From Lenzites betulinus (taxonomy: Eukaryota; Basidiomycota; Agaricomycetes; Polyporales; Polyporaceae), in contig JABYQU010000008.1 of assembly GCA_022264855.1 (NCBI GenBank), positions 682,001 to 746,000 of the forward strand: a DNA stretch of 64,000 nt. The letters run 5' to 3'. The notes below the pieces were generated by a model. That model ran no database searches and had not been told where the DNA came from. It saw nothing but the letters and a program-made list of their open reading frames with translations. Every line of letters begins with the position of its first letter. Within the stretch, counting starts at the first letter, position 1. Positions 45,707 through 57,668 of the stretch are shown here, piece by piece. The position numbers and the translations under genes were made by a program.

Positions 45707-48700
45707 CCATTGCAGACATATGCGGATATACTGATGCTCGGGATGGACACTACAGTCAAGAGCGCCGTCGTGCATCAATGAAGATTTCAGTCAAGGTCAA
45801 AGACAAATGGCACACACTGAGAGCCATAAAAGACGCCTCCGGGAGCCATGAGGGTGTGGGGAGGGCAGGCGAGGCTCGTCCACTCGAAATGGTGCGGTCC
45901 CCTTGATGTTTTCCTTGAAGCTTGTACAGGTGTACTCACTTGCGTATGCAACAACATAGAATGCGGACACTTTGGATAAAAACATCGAACTTGAACGGGC
46001 TCCCAGCGTCGGCGGCATTCTGGTGATATCCGGACAGAGGCCGCCCACCCCTGCTTCTATTCCCACTGCGGCCACGCAACCTGCTTGGGCGTTTGTGTCC
46101 CCCCACGTATCGCAAGGACCACCATGTCGTTCATCCGCCCCCGATGTTGCGTCCGCCCTAGCTGTGTCCGAACTGCTCTCATCACCGGACTGCCTCATCA
46201 GGCTGAACACGGCCGTGGGTCTGTTACCCTCAGTTCCACCTAACGAGCATGCCATCTCAGAGCAAGGTACGCCGCTGAATAGCTGTCGCATAACAATGTC
46301 TCGTCCTAACTTTCAAGCCAGATGATGACCCCATTGGCGTCGATGACTGGGAAGACTTCGACGGTGATCTAGAGGCCTCGGAGGAACCCGTGGGCGCATC
46401 GCTGCCAGCATCTAGAGCAGCCCCGGACACTTCCCAGGTCGGTACGGTTCAATCGCCCGGCCACGTCAGCAACTCTGAGTCTTGTCTGTCCATCCCCGGT
46501 ATCGTACCTGCCGTGCCGCAGGGATCAACTATCCCTCTGAATGTCGAGGCCCTCGCTGAGATCAACGAGCCGGATCCGTTCTACCTGGACCACAGCAGCG
46601 CCGCTCTACAAGCTCGCTGGACGTCGCTTTCGTTTGCCCATCCCGCGGTTGTCCTCGTCATGCTTCTCGTCTCCTGGCTCCACCTCATCGCTCACCTACC
46701 CTATCGGTTTTGCGACACCACGCTCACCATCATTGGCTTCATCCTTGCAGAAGTGGGCCAAGGACACCTAGTCCCTCACCTGCGGACGTCCCTCACGGGT
46801 TCCCTTGCTGTCCTGGGCTTAGAGCCATCATTCAGGTCATTCCCAACATGTCCTGCCTGCCTTGAACCACATCCAGATACGATCAATGCGTCCATCGACA
46901 CCTGCTGCTTGAGATGCGGGGTACCTCTGTTCAAATTCGACAGCACGCCCCCCTCAGGCCGATCTCGTCGTCAGGGCGAGCGACGTCGGGTCAAAGCACG
47001 GTTGCAGACGCCTGCCAAGGCTATCACAGAGCAACTCGCCGACATACTCTCCCAACCCGGGATGGAGGATGCGATGGAGGGGTGGCGACGCCGCCCGCGG
47101 TTTGCCCGATGGCTATGTGATTTCTTCGATGGAGCTATCAGCAAGGCACTCTTAGGCCCGGATGGATTGGCGTTCTTTCGTCGGGACGTGCAGGAGGACC
47201 CCGATGGGGAGCTCCGCATAGGATTGGCTTTGGGTGTTGACTGGTGCGCTTTTTTCGGCCGCGCTATCATTGCTGCTCCGTTGTTCATACATCTTACAGG
47301 TTTAGCTACATTCGGAGTCTGATATCTCCCTCGTACACGTCCGCTCCCATGTCGTTCAGCATCGTCAACCTCCCTCCGTATCTGCGGTAAGAATACTCAG
47401 TATTATTATTTATTTCACACCATACTGATCAGCATGTCGTTGCAAGATATCGTGCCAGCAACCTAATGTTGAGCATGATCATACCGGGCCCGAAGGAAAC
47501 AGATCCTGACCAGACACAGCGGTATATCCGCGTGCTCGTGAATGAGCTCATACGACTGTGGCAACACGGCGCTGTCCTGTCTACCTATAAGAATGCTCGC
47601 GGCCGGCGCGTCCGCGTCATCTTGGTGGGGATCTTTTGTGACAAACCCGCGGCGCACAAGATGGGCGGTTTTGGATCGCATGCACATACATTCTTCTGTA
47701 CGCGCGACTGGATCACTCAGGGCTTAAAGTCAACTCTAGCCGCTTTCATCAAGGGTGGTAAGTCGTTTTAAGTATACCTCTCCTCATGCTGGTGGCTCAT
47801 TGCTGGCGCTGTAATGCCTAGGTTTTACTGAACGCACCGACGCACACCATCGTCGTATGATGTCAGAGTATCGGGCCTGTACATCCAAAAGCGCTCGAGA
47901 CGACTATGCCAAAGCGTTTGCGACCCGTTGGTCTGAGTTCGCGCGATTGCCGTACTTTGACATGTGTCGTATGATTGTTGTAGACCCTATGCACAATCTA
48001 TTCCTAGGTAAGCTTAGTGCGCTATGCTGTATCGGACATTGCTGACAGTCATTGAACAGGCGTAGTCAAGACCCATTTTTACCACATCTGGGTTCAGCTC
48101 AAGATCTTTCGGAAGACCAAAGAGATACGCCTTCTCCATGAGATTCTTGAGCAGGTACGTCCGCGTCTGGCATGCATATATCCTTGCGGTGACTGATATA
48201 ACTATTGTGCTAGATGGCTTTGCCTTCGAAGCTTGGCAGACTGCCTCGCCTCATCGGGGAACCTGCGGGCGGATCGCTTACAGCGGATCAATGGCTTAAT
48301 CTGGCGACGGTGGTCGGCCCAATGGCAGTAAGTAATTTTAATCTACAAGTTGGATCGTACTCGGTACTCATACACTGCATGCAGCTTCCGAAACTGTGGG
48401 AGGGTGTGGTAGTGCCAGACGACCCCGATTTCCTGGAGAAACGACGCGCTTCCGTACAATCTATCGCTGCTAAACGTAAAGCTCAGCAGGCTGCCAAGCG
48501 CAAGCGGGTCCGAGCCGTGGTGTCCTCAAAAGCAAAAGGCCAACAGACCACCACAGCGTCAGTACGTCGCTCTGATCGTGTTCGACGGCCCACCGAAAAG
48601 GCGCAGGTTAGTATTTCTACCACTGATTGATTTTGGCAACTACTGACCTGGGCTTACGGGCTCTCAGGACCTCGTTCTCGAGGCCGATGATGCAGGTGCC

Positions 48701-50179
48701 CGCGAAGATGGCGACGATAACGACTGGGCCGACGAGGATGAGGACGACACTACACAGGCGCCGCAGCTTCATCCACGGGACCTTACTAACTTCCTTACGC
48801 TGTGCCGTGCGTTGAAGCACTTTCTCGCTGACAAGATCCATGAGGACGAGCTCGCCCTCGCAGATAAACTCATTCGAGAGTATTGTACTGAGCTTATAGA
48901 GGTGACTATGTGTGCTGTCTTTTGTGCTCGTTTGCGCTTACACCACGTCGTTTAGTTATATGGTCCCGAGGTAATACGTCCCAATCACCACTATGCGACG
49001 CATACCGCCGAGTTTGTGCTGGACTACGGGCCTCTACGAGAGTTCTGGACGTTCCTGTTTGAACGACTGAACAAGGTACTCAAGAGCTATCATACCAATA
49101 ACCACGATGGCGGTGAAATCGAGAACACTTTCTTTCGGGAGTTTCATCGTGCCGCTCGTCTACATCGAACGGTATGTTTTGTTATATTGACGTGGCATAG
49201 ATTGACACTGATATATATTGTTTTAGCTCACACATGGCTGGTTGGAACCGTCAGGTACCCGTCTCAGTGCGGCATGTCGTCTTATGATGGATGCCACCTC
49301 CGATAATTGAGGCACGCTCCAGCAACTCGCGCAGGACCTGGACGAGCAGTACGCAGATGGTTAGTGGCGTGCAGTACTGCGCATAACGTCTCGCATTTAT
49401 CTGATTGCTTTGTAGACAATGTCTCCCTCTCTCTGAGCCCTCGGTTCTCCCGCGAGCCGCTCCCCACTGCGCTGTACTTCGAGTTTCTTGCATGGATGAA
49501 CGCACGGTGTCCGGACCATGCCTTCCACTCCGATATAGCAATCACGGATAACCCGTTGAGTCGACGACTGGGGAACCTCGCATCGGTGTTTGACTATGCC
49601 GTTATAGGTGGCCACCGTTACCATGCTGCCACACGCTCAGCGAGCAATGTCGACTCTATTGCTCTATGCCGCACCTCCAGCGCTGGCAGTACCTGGATTG
49701 GTGAGATTCAGCGAGTTGTTCTCTTCGAAGACGTCACATCTGGTGTTCGGGAACTCTTCGCGCACATGCTCTGGTTTCGACAGGCCGAGATATCGCTACA
49801 TGATACGCCATGGGGTCTGTGGTACGTAAATTCACTTCATATATGAACCTATCTTGACGACTCGTCCTCTCACAGTCAGGGCAGCTTTTCGCTTCAAGTA
49901 TGGGCTGTTGCTCAACATCTGGACGCTTCGCTCGAGCCCTCGCCGAACAGCCTCGTTGCACTCAGAGATGTACTCGCGCCGGTAGCATGCCACACCATCG
50001 AACTTCAGGGAAGCCAGTACTGGCTGACCATGCCCCTTACGCGCGCGGTGAGCTATGCTGTTGATTCCTGTCGACGTGCCTGCGCTTACAAGCACCATCC
50101 TCGTAGCCCGTTGTTGGCAGTTCCGGCTAATGTGTCAAACATGATTCTGTTATCACAATACCATGTGTACATCATATAG
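45707..50179 (+). pseudogene. Tnp2-type (CACTA/CMC) transposase, main part, broken
   Basis: Continuation of the gene started at 38917. From about 45957 the exons run ..46266, 46322.. and onward. Recognised blocks: DDDPIGVDDWEDFDGDLEAS, ALQARWTSLSFAHPAVVLVM, CPACLEPHPDTINASIDTCC, LRIGLALGVDWCAFF (first catalytic Asp), MSFSIVNLPPYLRYRASNLM, IIPGPKE, RVRVILVGIFCDKPAAHKMG, GSHAHTFFCTRDWIT, RMIVVDPMHNLFLGVVKTHF, GRLPRLIGEPAGGSLTADQW, NHHYATHTAEFVLDYGPLRE, FLFERLNKVLKSYHTNNHDG. An in-frame TGA at 49308..49310 (after MMDATSDN) interrupts an otherwise open C-terminus that continues GTLQQLAQDLDEQYAD. The frame from 45707 is also open for about 66 codons. The gene is thus separated from its start and carries a nonsense codon. 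Confidence 0.8.
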
Positions 50180-50230
50180 TAACTAGACCCTGCGCTCGCA
50201 TGCTTTTTAGACATTCACTACCCATTTCGA

Positions 50231-52621
50231 TCACACCTCGGGATCCGCCTCATCCTCACCACCAGCCTCGTACCCCTCGTCCTCCACCGTTGTCAGCCAG
50301 GCTAGGTCATCTGCAGGGATGAGCGAGTCCGGAAGCACCAGATCAAAGATGGTACATGTCGACGGACGACCTGGGAGCTTCGCTGCGACTCGTGAGTTCT
50401 CGCTACTCTTGGCAGCCCACTTTGCACTGATACACTCCGTGTATGGTATCTTGGAGCCCTGTAAGTCCGGCGCGCTGTGGATGTACGCGGAGCGTGGACC
50501 GCGGAACCGCTCGTGCCGTTGCGACTTGTTGAAGTAGATCGTGGACCACCCTTTGACGGCCTCCTTGACCTTGTCTAGATACCCACCACGCAAGAGTGCA
50601 CTCTTTGCGAGCCGCACATCCTCCGGCATGTTAACCTCAGCCGCCTCTGTCGCAAGGGCTGCGAGCGCGTTTTCCAGGTCCACAATGTCTTCCTTCTCGC
50701 GTACGTAGCGCGAGAACACGGTGAGCACCATATAGAGTCGCGAGACCTATATTATCCATGTTTGTGAGACGCACTACAAAATGTGAAGATGACCCACCTC
50801 CACAGCTCTCCACATCAGCGGGTGGACTTCGAAGGCCCCTGCACCCACATCAGCCTCCCTCCGGCGCGCGTCCCGGACCCCAGTCTCTGCGAGGGCTTCG
50901 TCGGCGCTGCCCTCTTCAGACACGCAAGAAGAACAGACTATCTCCTGCACGCCCTCTGTCTCAGCGAGCCCGAACACGATGCGGAACGGCTCTATGCCAA
51001 TACGCATGAGATGCGTTTTCTGTTTGGCACCGGTGAGTATCCATCTGAACGACTGACAGCCAAGCTTACTGACACGATGACGACGTTGGTAATATCTGCC
51101 GATATCACCACGCTTCTTTAGTTTTTCACCCGCTTCCGGATTATGCTCACCAATATACTTGCGCTTCATACTCTTGAAGTATCCCACTGCTGCGCGGCGT
51201 ATGAGTTCATCGTCCTGCACAAGCAACGGGTCGAGCTGATGATCGTCTAAGCTGCGTGAGTACTGCTTGAAATCTGTCGAGCTTCACCAGGACTTACCTG
51301 CTTTCTGTTTTACGAGCTTCACAGTGTCACAGATGAAGTTGTTATTGACACCGGCATTCGCGTCCTTGTACCAGTCTGGATTGTGGAGGGGCGACCCATC
51401 GCCAGCCCTGCGGGCTTCCTCCTCGGGACCCAGCGGATCGGGTAGCACCCAAGCCTTTTTTCTCCCAGGCCTCCCGGACTTGTCGCGAATACCCATGAGG
51501 AAGCGCATATCGGTGTGCACGGCGCGCTATTCCATACAAAGCTGTAAGTCAGTGCTGCGCATGCCGGACGTGCCATAGTCTGACCACTCCACATACCAGA
51601 ATCGCGGGTGGCATGTCGCCTCCAGGGCCCTTCTTATTCCCTTGCAAGATCCGCGCAAGTTCCGCGTCTACCATCTCTTTCAGGTGCGTGTCCATACCCG
51701 CCTTTACACCCGCATCTACCAAGCCCTGGATCTCTGCGTGCATTCCTTTGATCTCCGAGTTAACGCGCTCTGTCACCAGATCATCGACAGTGCTCGATTC
51801 GGAGAGGTGGCGCCCACGCTCGCCGCCTTCAAGGCGTGTAACTTCTGTCGTAGGTGCGTTACAGCCACGCTCCGACTGCGTAGTGTGGGCATTTGCGGCC
51901 AGGGCTGTCGAGCCCACTGCCCAGGGAATAGGTCAGCATGGAACAACAAGATATCGGGAGACAGCTACTGACGTGATCCAATCTTCTGGCCTCCAGCTCC
52001 ACCGAATGCGAAGGGATCGGCTTGCCACAATCCAGAGAGGTTGGCGCCGCCACCACCCGGCGTTGCCATCATGTGCTGCTGGGGGTAGGCAAACGCCCCC
52101 ATCTGGGTAAGCCCTATGTGGATGGTGAGTATTGACCGTGTCTGAGTGCGCCTTAGTATGCTTACCTTCCGCTGTCACCCCCCCAGGGAAGCTTGACCAC
52201 TGCATCGAACCCCCATGCTGGCCGCCGAATGTTCCGGGAAAGTGGGAGGCGAACGGCAGGCTGTCCATCCCTCCACCACCTAGTAGCCCGTGCGTTCCGG
52301 GGGCGTACAGGTGCGCACTCACGCCGTTGGCGGTACTCTGAAGCGGCTCGTGACTCAGTGAGCTGACAGAGCATGTTGAATGATCATGAACTAACATACG
52401 TTGTTTAGATGCGCCCCTGGCGACGCCAGCGCGCTGTGGTTCAATGATGATAATGCGCTGCCAGAATTGGCGCGGTCACCGTGCGTGTCCATACTCCCTG
52501 CAACTTCCGATGGCAGCTTCGCTACCGGATTGGCGGGGTTCGTTGAGGAAGAATGCGGTAGGCTCGAGGGTGTCGAGCCGACTGGCGGAGGAGTGTGCGA
52601 TTGATAGGCTCCCTCAGACAT
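50231..52621 (-). CDS. accessory gene of the outer transposon, function unknown
   Basis: Convergent with Tnp2 (51-bp gap between stops). The start at 52621 gives MSEGAYQSHTPPPVGSTPSS. Exons follow with a Gly/Ser/Gln-rich disordered part (LYAPGTHGLLGGGGMDSLPF, FAYPQQHMMATPGGGGANLS). A helical middle is next (VNSEIKGMHAEIQGLVDAGV, HLKEMVDAELARILQGNKKG). Then comes an ordered region (HTDMRFLMGIRDKSGRPGRK, DWYKDANAGVNNNFICDTVK, RRAAVGYFKSMKRKYIGEHN). The final part reads DVRLAKSALLRGGYLDKVKE, then AIFDLVLP-like CTIFDLVLPDSLIPADDLAW. No domain is recognised. Its place between Tnp2 and the right terminal repeat suggests it is the second gene of the element, perhaps a DNA-binding partner like TnpA. 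That is inference from position. Confidence 0.6.
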
Positions 52622-53129
52622 TGGTAGTCGCGCTGGTCGGTAACGTCGGGTCGTTCTTCATATTCAGCATGCTCACCGCCGTCCTTTTATCCTGCAGATT
52701 CCTGCCGGTTGCCGACTCTCGCTCAGCTGCATGTACTTGGAGATCGGCCGATACATGCACGCCGCCCAGCCTCGGCGCGCGCGCAAAACCTATGCCAAAA
52801 CTACTTTCACGATGTCCTCGAGCCCGCCGCCGCAAAACCTCATCCTCCGAGTGTGCCGCCGGCTACCCGCCAGGTACGTCCATCGATAACGATGAGGTTT
52901 GGTTCGTAGCGCTAGCACTAATACCTCACTGTCTGCATCACCAGCACTTGTAGGCCGATTTCTTGTATACTCAACGTCCCTGGTCGTCTTCTGCTCTTCT
53001 CTCATATCCACCAATATATGTGCCATTACTCTATTTGATGTTCTATCTACTGGTTGGCGTGTATGCGCGTTCCTGCGGCGTGCCGGATGAGAGGATAAGC
53101 GCTTTGGCGCTAGTGGATACAATGACCCA

Positions 53130-53420
53130 ATATATATCCGTGGATATTCACCATGCCCCATCACCATCGCCCCACGGAGACGTTGAATCCCCCGTACATA
53201 GCAGAAGCGGGAATGCTGCGTTGACTGACCAATAACCTTGGCATCAACTCAGGATTGCGTGCATTTCGCGCTTGGCGATTCGGCGTCACATCCCGTGGTT
53301 ATGGTGCATATCCTCCCGTGGCTATTAGGTAGAGAGACTGGACGGATTTTCCGATCCCCACACTGGATTATGTCAGATATCCATCTATGGCGATGTAAGG
53401 GAGATTTATGATATCCATGG
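53130..53420. repeat. right subterminal motif cluster of the outer element
   Basis: Related words include ATATCCGTGGATATTC (near 53136), GAATCCCCCGTAC (near 53185), ACATCCCGTGGTTATGG (near 53288), CATATCCTCCCGTGGC (near 53308) and GATATCCATGG (near 53410). They resemble the ATATCCCCG words of the left end. Confidence 0.55.
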
Positions 53421-53448
53421 CAATTCTACACAGGTGTCTACTTAGCCG

Positions 53449-53462
53449 TTCACGCAGTGATG
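53449..53462 (-). repeat. right 11-bp terminal inverted repeat and target duplication (ATG)
   Basis: TTCACGCAGTG followed by ATG. Inverted, it reads CACTGCGTGAA, matching the left end in 10 of 11 positions. Confidence 0.8.
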
Positions 53463-56400
53463 GTATCATGACGACTCACCCGTAGCATCTTTAACTTCGT
53501 ATTGGAGCTAGACGACCGAGGCCCGTAATACCGAGAAGAGCTAGTGCCCAGCGTGTCGAGCAGGAAGGGGTAAGCCTGACATTCGAGCCACGCACGCAGC
53601 GTTTTATAGAGGAACACATTGTTGAAAGTCCGTGAAAGGCGCATCTGCGTTTACACAATAGGACTGTCAAAAAGTCGCCCGCTTACATATACTTTGAAGG
53701 AAACATCTTTGAGAAGCTGTCAAACAAGACAAATGGCAGTATTTTGCAAAGCAGCTTTCAACGTTCGCTCTTGCGCAGCCAAAGGGCCTTAATCTCCCCA
53801 GCTGTAAGCATACGGATTCAGTGATGATCTTGTATCGCAAGACGAGAAGTACATTTGTCCTTCCGGACAGTTCTCGGGGATAGAATTTGCAAGTCTGCCA
53901 ATGAGTAGTGGTCATTCTGGTGCACACGCGGCGTACGGGTGAGATATGGCACCATTTCTTTGAAATTTGATGCTCTCGTACCTCTAGCCAGACCGCAGTC
54001 ATATGTGGCAAACATATAGGTATGATTAGTAGGTACGAGCCTTCCACTGCTGCGACTCCGCTATGTACGAACCTGTACGAACCAGTGTCTCAATGACCGT
54101 ATACTCTATCGGAAGCGCCCATTATAAAATCCCGCCACAACGCTGGCGCCTATACCTGCGTGGCGCTTCCTTCAACTTACAGTCACTGCGTACCACCCCA
54201 ACCTCGCAACAGGTTCGCGACACTGGCCTGAGTAGGTTCGCAGGGGGTCTGCGGGACACTAGTTGATATAGCGGCACCCGCGGGGTACGCGGGAGATCGT
54301 GCGGTTTGGCCTAACAAAGGGAGCTCGACTTTGCATAGCAGACGTTCCAGGCGGACATCCGCGAACACAAGCAGCTTAATCCAGCCGGCCCCTGCGAGAC
54401 GATGTAGTTATTTGTAGTAGCGCCCAGGCGCGCGCCCAAGCCGCGGATTCCCGAGGGACCCCCGATGGAGTTCACATCGAGTACCGCGCTCGTACTAGCG
54501 CGACATGTTCAACGCATCTAGTGGACCCCTTTGCGAAGTTCGGCTACACATTCTCGCGAGTCCTCGGACGACACCCTCGATTCTCCCTTACTAGCTCATA
54601 AAGCATCGACAAGAGCGCACTGCGGCGCTAATTCTGCTGTCTTCGCCCATCATGTCAAAAGTCCCTTGCATTGTACAAGCCGTGTCCGTTCTACTGAGGA
54701 CTCCTGCCCTATACATATCCACACTCGTGCGTAACATTGGTGCAACTCCTGTCATACACCCACAACCTACTGATGTCTCTAAAGCGATGAATGCGTGGCC
54801 GGGCCAGTCGGCGTAGTAGGTAAGCCATATTCACAACCCCGTTCGAGAAAAATATCCTATGATTACCGTGTTTAATGTGTTCTTCAGGGGCAGCCAATGC
54901 AGAATCTCATCGCGCGGGAGCAGTCACAGTATAGTAGAAGCAGGGGCAGCCGGGGATCACACTCCGTGAGTGGTCTGCTTGGTTTATGAACCCGTTCTTG
55001 TTTGAGAGGCCAGCACATCTGGGGCGGCCTTGCACTGCAGAAACAGTGAGTAGCACCTTATATACTTGTGCGGCAATTTGATACTCTTACTTGCCTGCGG
55101 CTCTCTGAACCCAGGACCCGGCACACAATCAGAGTCCAAGCTTTCAGCCTTCAAGCCAGATCACGGCGACCCGCCCACGTGCAAGTCAGGACACCGGTAA
55201 GGAACTGGATGTACTAAGTGAGCACCGCGGCCATGCCGTTCCTCCGGATGTCGCTGTGATACCCATTTTCATTTATCTTCGAAGCAGCCAGTCACACATA
55301 ACTTCCCGGCCCACCGCCGCTATAACAAACACTTGCATATATACTGTAATTCGCCGTCAGATCGGGGTGGTTCGGAAATCGGAGCGTGACGGGCCTATGA
55401 TTACATATTTGATAGCTAGAGCACAGTACATACTATATGAATGCAGAATGATTATACACTTATCACACCCACATAGCTGAGTCTCGGAATGAGCCAGAGT
55501 GAGCCTAGATAGAAAAAAATATGATGTCATAGCAGCCGAGATTCGAACGCTTGGGCGCTTGCAAGTATCTCGCAGAGTGCTGCGAGGTCCGTTCGAACAG
55601 ATCTAGCGGTCTGTCGAATGACCCCGACGAAACGGTCTGGTTATCGTTCGCAAGACATCTTTCTATGCCACTCCGCTTTGTCTCGCGTCGTCAGACGATA
55701 TCAATTCGAACAGACTCTCCCCCACTGGCGCGAGACGGAATCGCACAAGCTCGCGCAGGCTTCATCGTCCTGATTACGTCCAATCTCGCAAGACCGCACA
55801 AAGTGACCCCTCAGCTATGTAGCGAGGGGGTTGATAAACTCTCTATCGAGGCCCAAGGCTACATACATCATTTCAGTTCCGTACACTCTCCCCAGAGGTC
55901 TGCTAGGTTGGCCTTGAACGCAGTGAGTCACTTGAACTCTACTTAGATTCCGACCACCGATGGCGCACGGGCTGCGGCGACCGCTTGCTACAGCCAACGC
56001 CGAAACTTCTGCTTGAATCACAGCGTGTCTATCTCACAGCGTCGGACATGCACCGCTGGATGATATTTCTTCCACCCGTGGCGCTCGTAGCGAACTCAAG
56101 CTACTTCCGAACTGCGCGTATGGACGGATGCCGAGGACGCGTCAAACCTCCGGTGAATCGAAGATTCATGCATCCGGGATGAAGACATTACCCCGCTGGT
56201 ACCCAATAATATCAGATTGCCTGCGGCTCAACCGGTGAGCGACCGGTCACTATGTGTATGATGACATCGATATCGGTTGAGGTCGGATGTGGCTGTCCGC
56301 TCGACGTCGGTGCAATCCTCGCCTCGTGTTTTGTCGAGCGGGGATCTCGAGCGTCAACGGTAAATTATGCCCGCAGCTAAAGTCCTAGGTCGGCCGAATG

Positions 56401-57668
56401 AAACGCCTCTCACGTCCTCCGGGCGGAATCCGTTCGGCCTAGGTTCGAGAGTGTCAGCACGGTGCATATGGAGGCGGAAGTGGAGGTGAGAGGCAGGCGA
56501 ACACACAGCCCCCGCTCGAGAGGGTCCTATTCAGTAGCACAGGCCCGAAGAACCTACCGCTCGGGTTCCCGCCGGGATCCCCATGAGACTTGACTTCCGC
56601 TACTGAGTTCTCACGGATACAGTGTTCAGACTTTCAGGGGCAAGTTGTGGGCAAATGAGCCTGAATGAAGCATACTGAATGGTGCACACGCCCTGAGGCG
56701 TACTGATTATGTCCAGCGGCAGTTTCCGTAAAGTGCCCATTCCCTGGACGGACATTGAGATTCGCAGGACATTCCTAGACCGTCACTGGCACCGTCCGAG
56801 TATGCAACGCCCGAATGGCCCTGTAACTGCTCCGCATCAATGGTGCTCGTCGACATCTGGCGTACTTCGCACTTCGGGGAGGTGATAACTAAGTGAGTGG
56901 CTTCAGTTCATAGTTCGCGCTCATCGTGATTAGCTCAACACCCTATTATCTCTGTCAGCGGATTGTCTTGTTATGGACGTACATCGTTTGCGGCGGCGTC
57001 TCCAAGGGCCCGCGCAGCGTGTACATCTTTAGATATGTGATGAACTGTGATTCGCATTCAGGCGACTTGCAACACGGCTGGCTGAACAGTATATGCGCAA
57101 GTACGGGCAGCGTACGGTCACGCCCTGACCAACGCGGGAGGTCTTCTTCCATTCGGACACTGGGCGTGAGAGCTTGAGGCACGTATCATCGCTTCAGTGT
57201 GCGAGGCGAACTATGGGAGCCTAACGAACTTCAGCAGAGCAGCGATGGATCGCATCCCCTATTCCACCGCGTTCCCAACCCGTGCGCAAGAACGCAGTAT
57301 ATAGCGTTCACGCAGCCAACCAGAACGCCTGTTCGAGCGAGCCTAACCCAACTGCGGATGTCCATCTGACATGAACAGACACGATCATGTGATCGTCGGT
57401 AACACAAACATGATCTTCTTGGGCGTGTACGCGGAAGCGTCTCCGTGGGGAACCCGTGGACAATTTGAGCATATTCGCGAGCGAGGCATTCACAGGGTCC
57501 TCCAGCGCTCTGCTAGTCTGTTCGTATAGATAGGGCGCGCAGACATGCGTCTTCGCTCAGTCTCCCCACCCCCACACCCCACACCCCACATCCCACACAG
57601 GCGCATCAGGTCGACTCGCCTGACAGCTCCGTTGCCCATTTGCGAGCGCCGACGCTGACATAGCAGCG
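53463..57668. other. gene-poor region right of the transposon
   Basis: About 4.2 kb with only short frames on both strands and no recognisable domain. A T-arm-like GATTCGAAC at about 55540 does not fold into a tRNA. The last 130 bases hold a C-rich CCCACAC repeat tract (about 57568-57598) just before the MFS start, likely promoter or 5' UTR. Confidence 0.4.

Larger units (their letters stand above)
37124..53459. mobile_element. 16.3-kb CACTA/CMC-type DNA transposon (Tnp2 class), hosting a nested Plavaka element
   Basis: The left end CACTGCGTTAA (37124..37134) is the inverted match, with one mismatch, of the right end TTCACGCAGTG (53449..53459). Both ends are directly flanked by ATG (37121..37123 and 53460..53462), a 3-bp target duplication as in CACTA elements. 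Inside are, in order: a subterminal motif cluster, a cargo gene (37518..38376, +), the 5' end of a Tnp2-type transposase (38917, +), a nested Plavaka element (39089..45706), the rest of the transposase (to 50179), a convergent accessory gene (52621..50231, -) and a second subterminal cluster. Without the inner element it would be about 9.7 kb. The transposase is broken twice, so the element itself is probably not autonomous now. Confidence 0.85.

Noticed and set aside
45797..46291. Reverse frame of 164 codons
   Set aside because: Overlaps the Tnp2 exon ending at 46266 and has no recognisable content.
55535..55570. tRNA T-arm-like GATTCGAAC
   Set aside because: No pairing T stem, acceptor stem or anticodon arm could be built on either strand.
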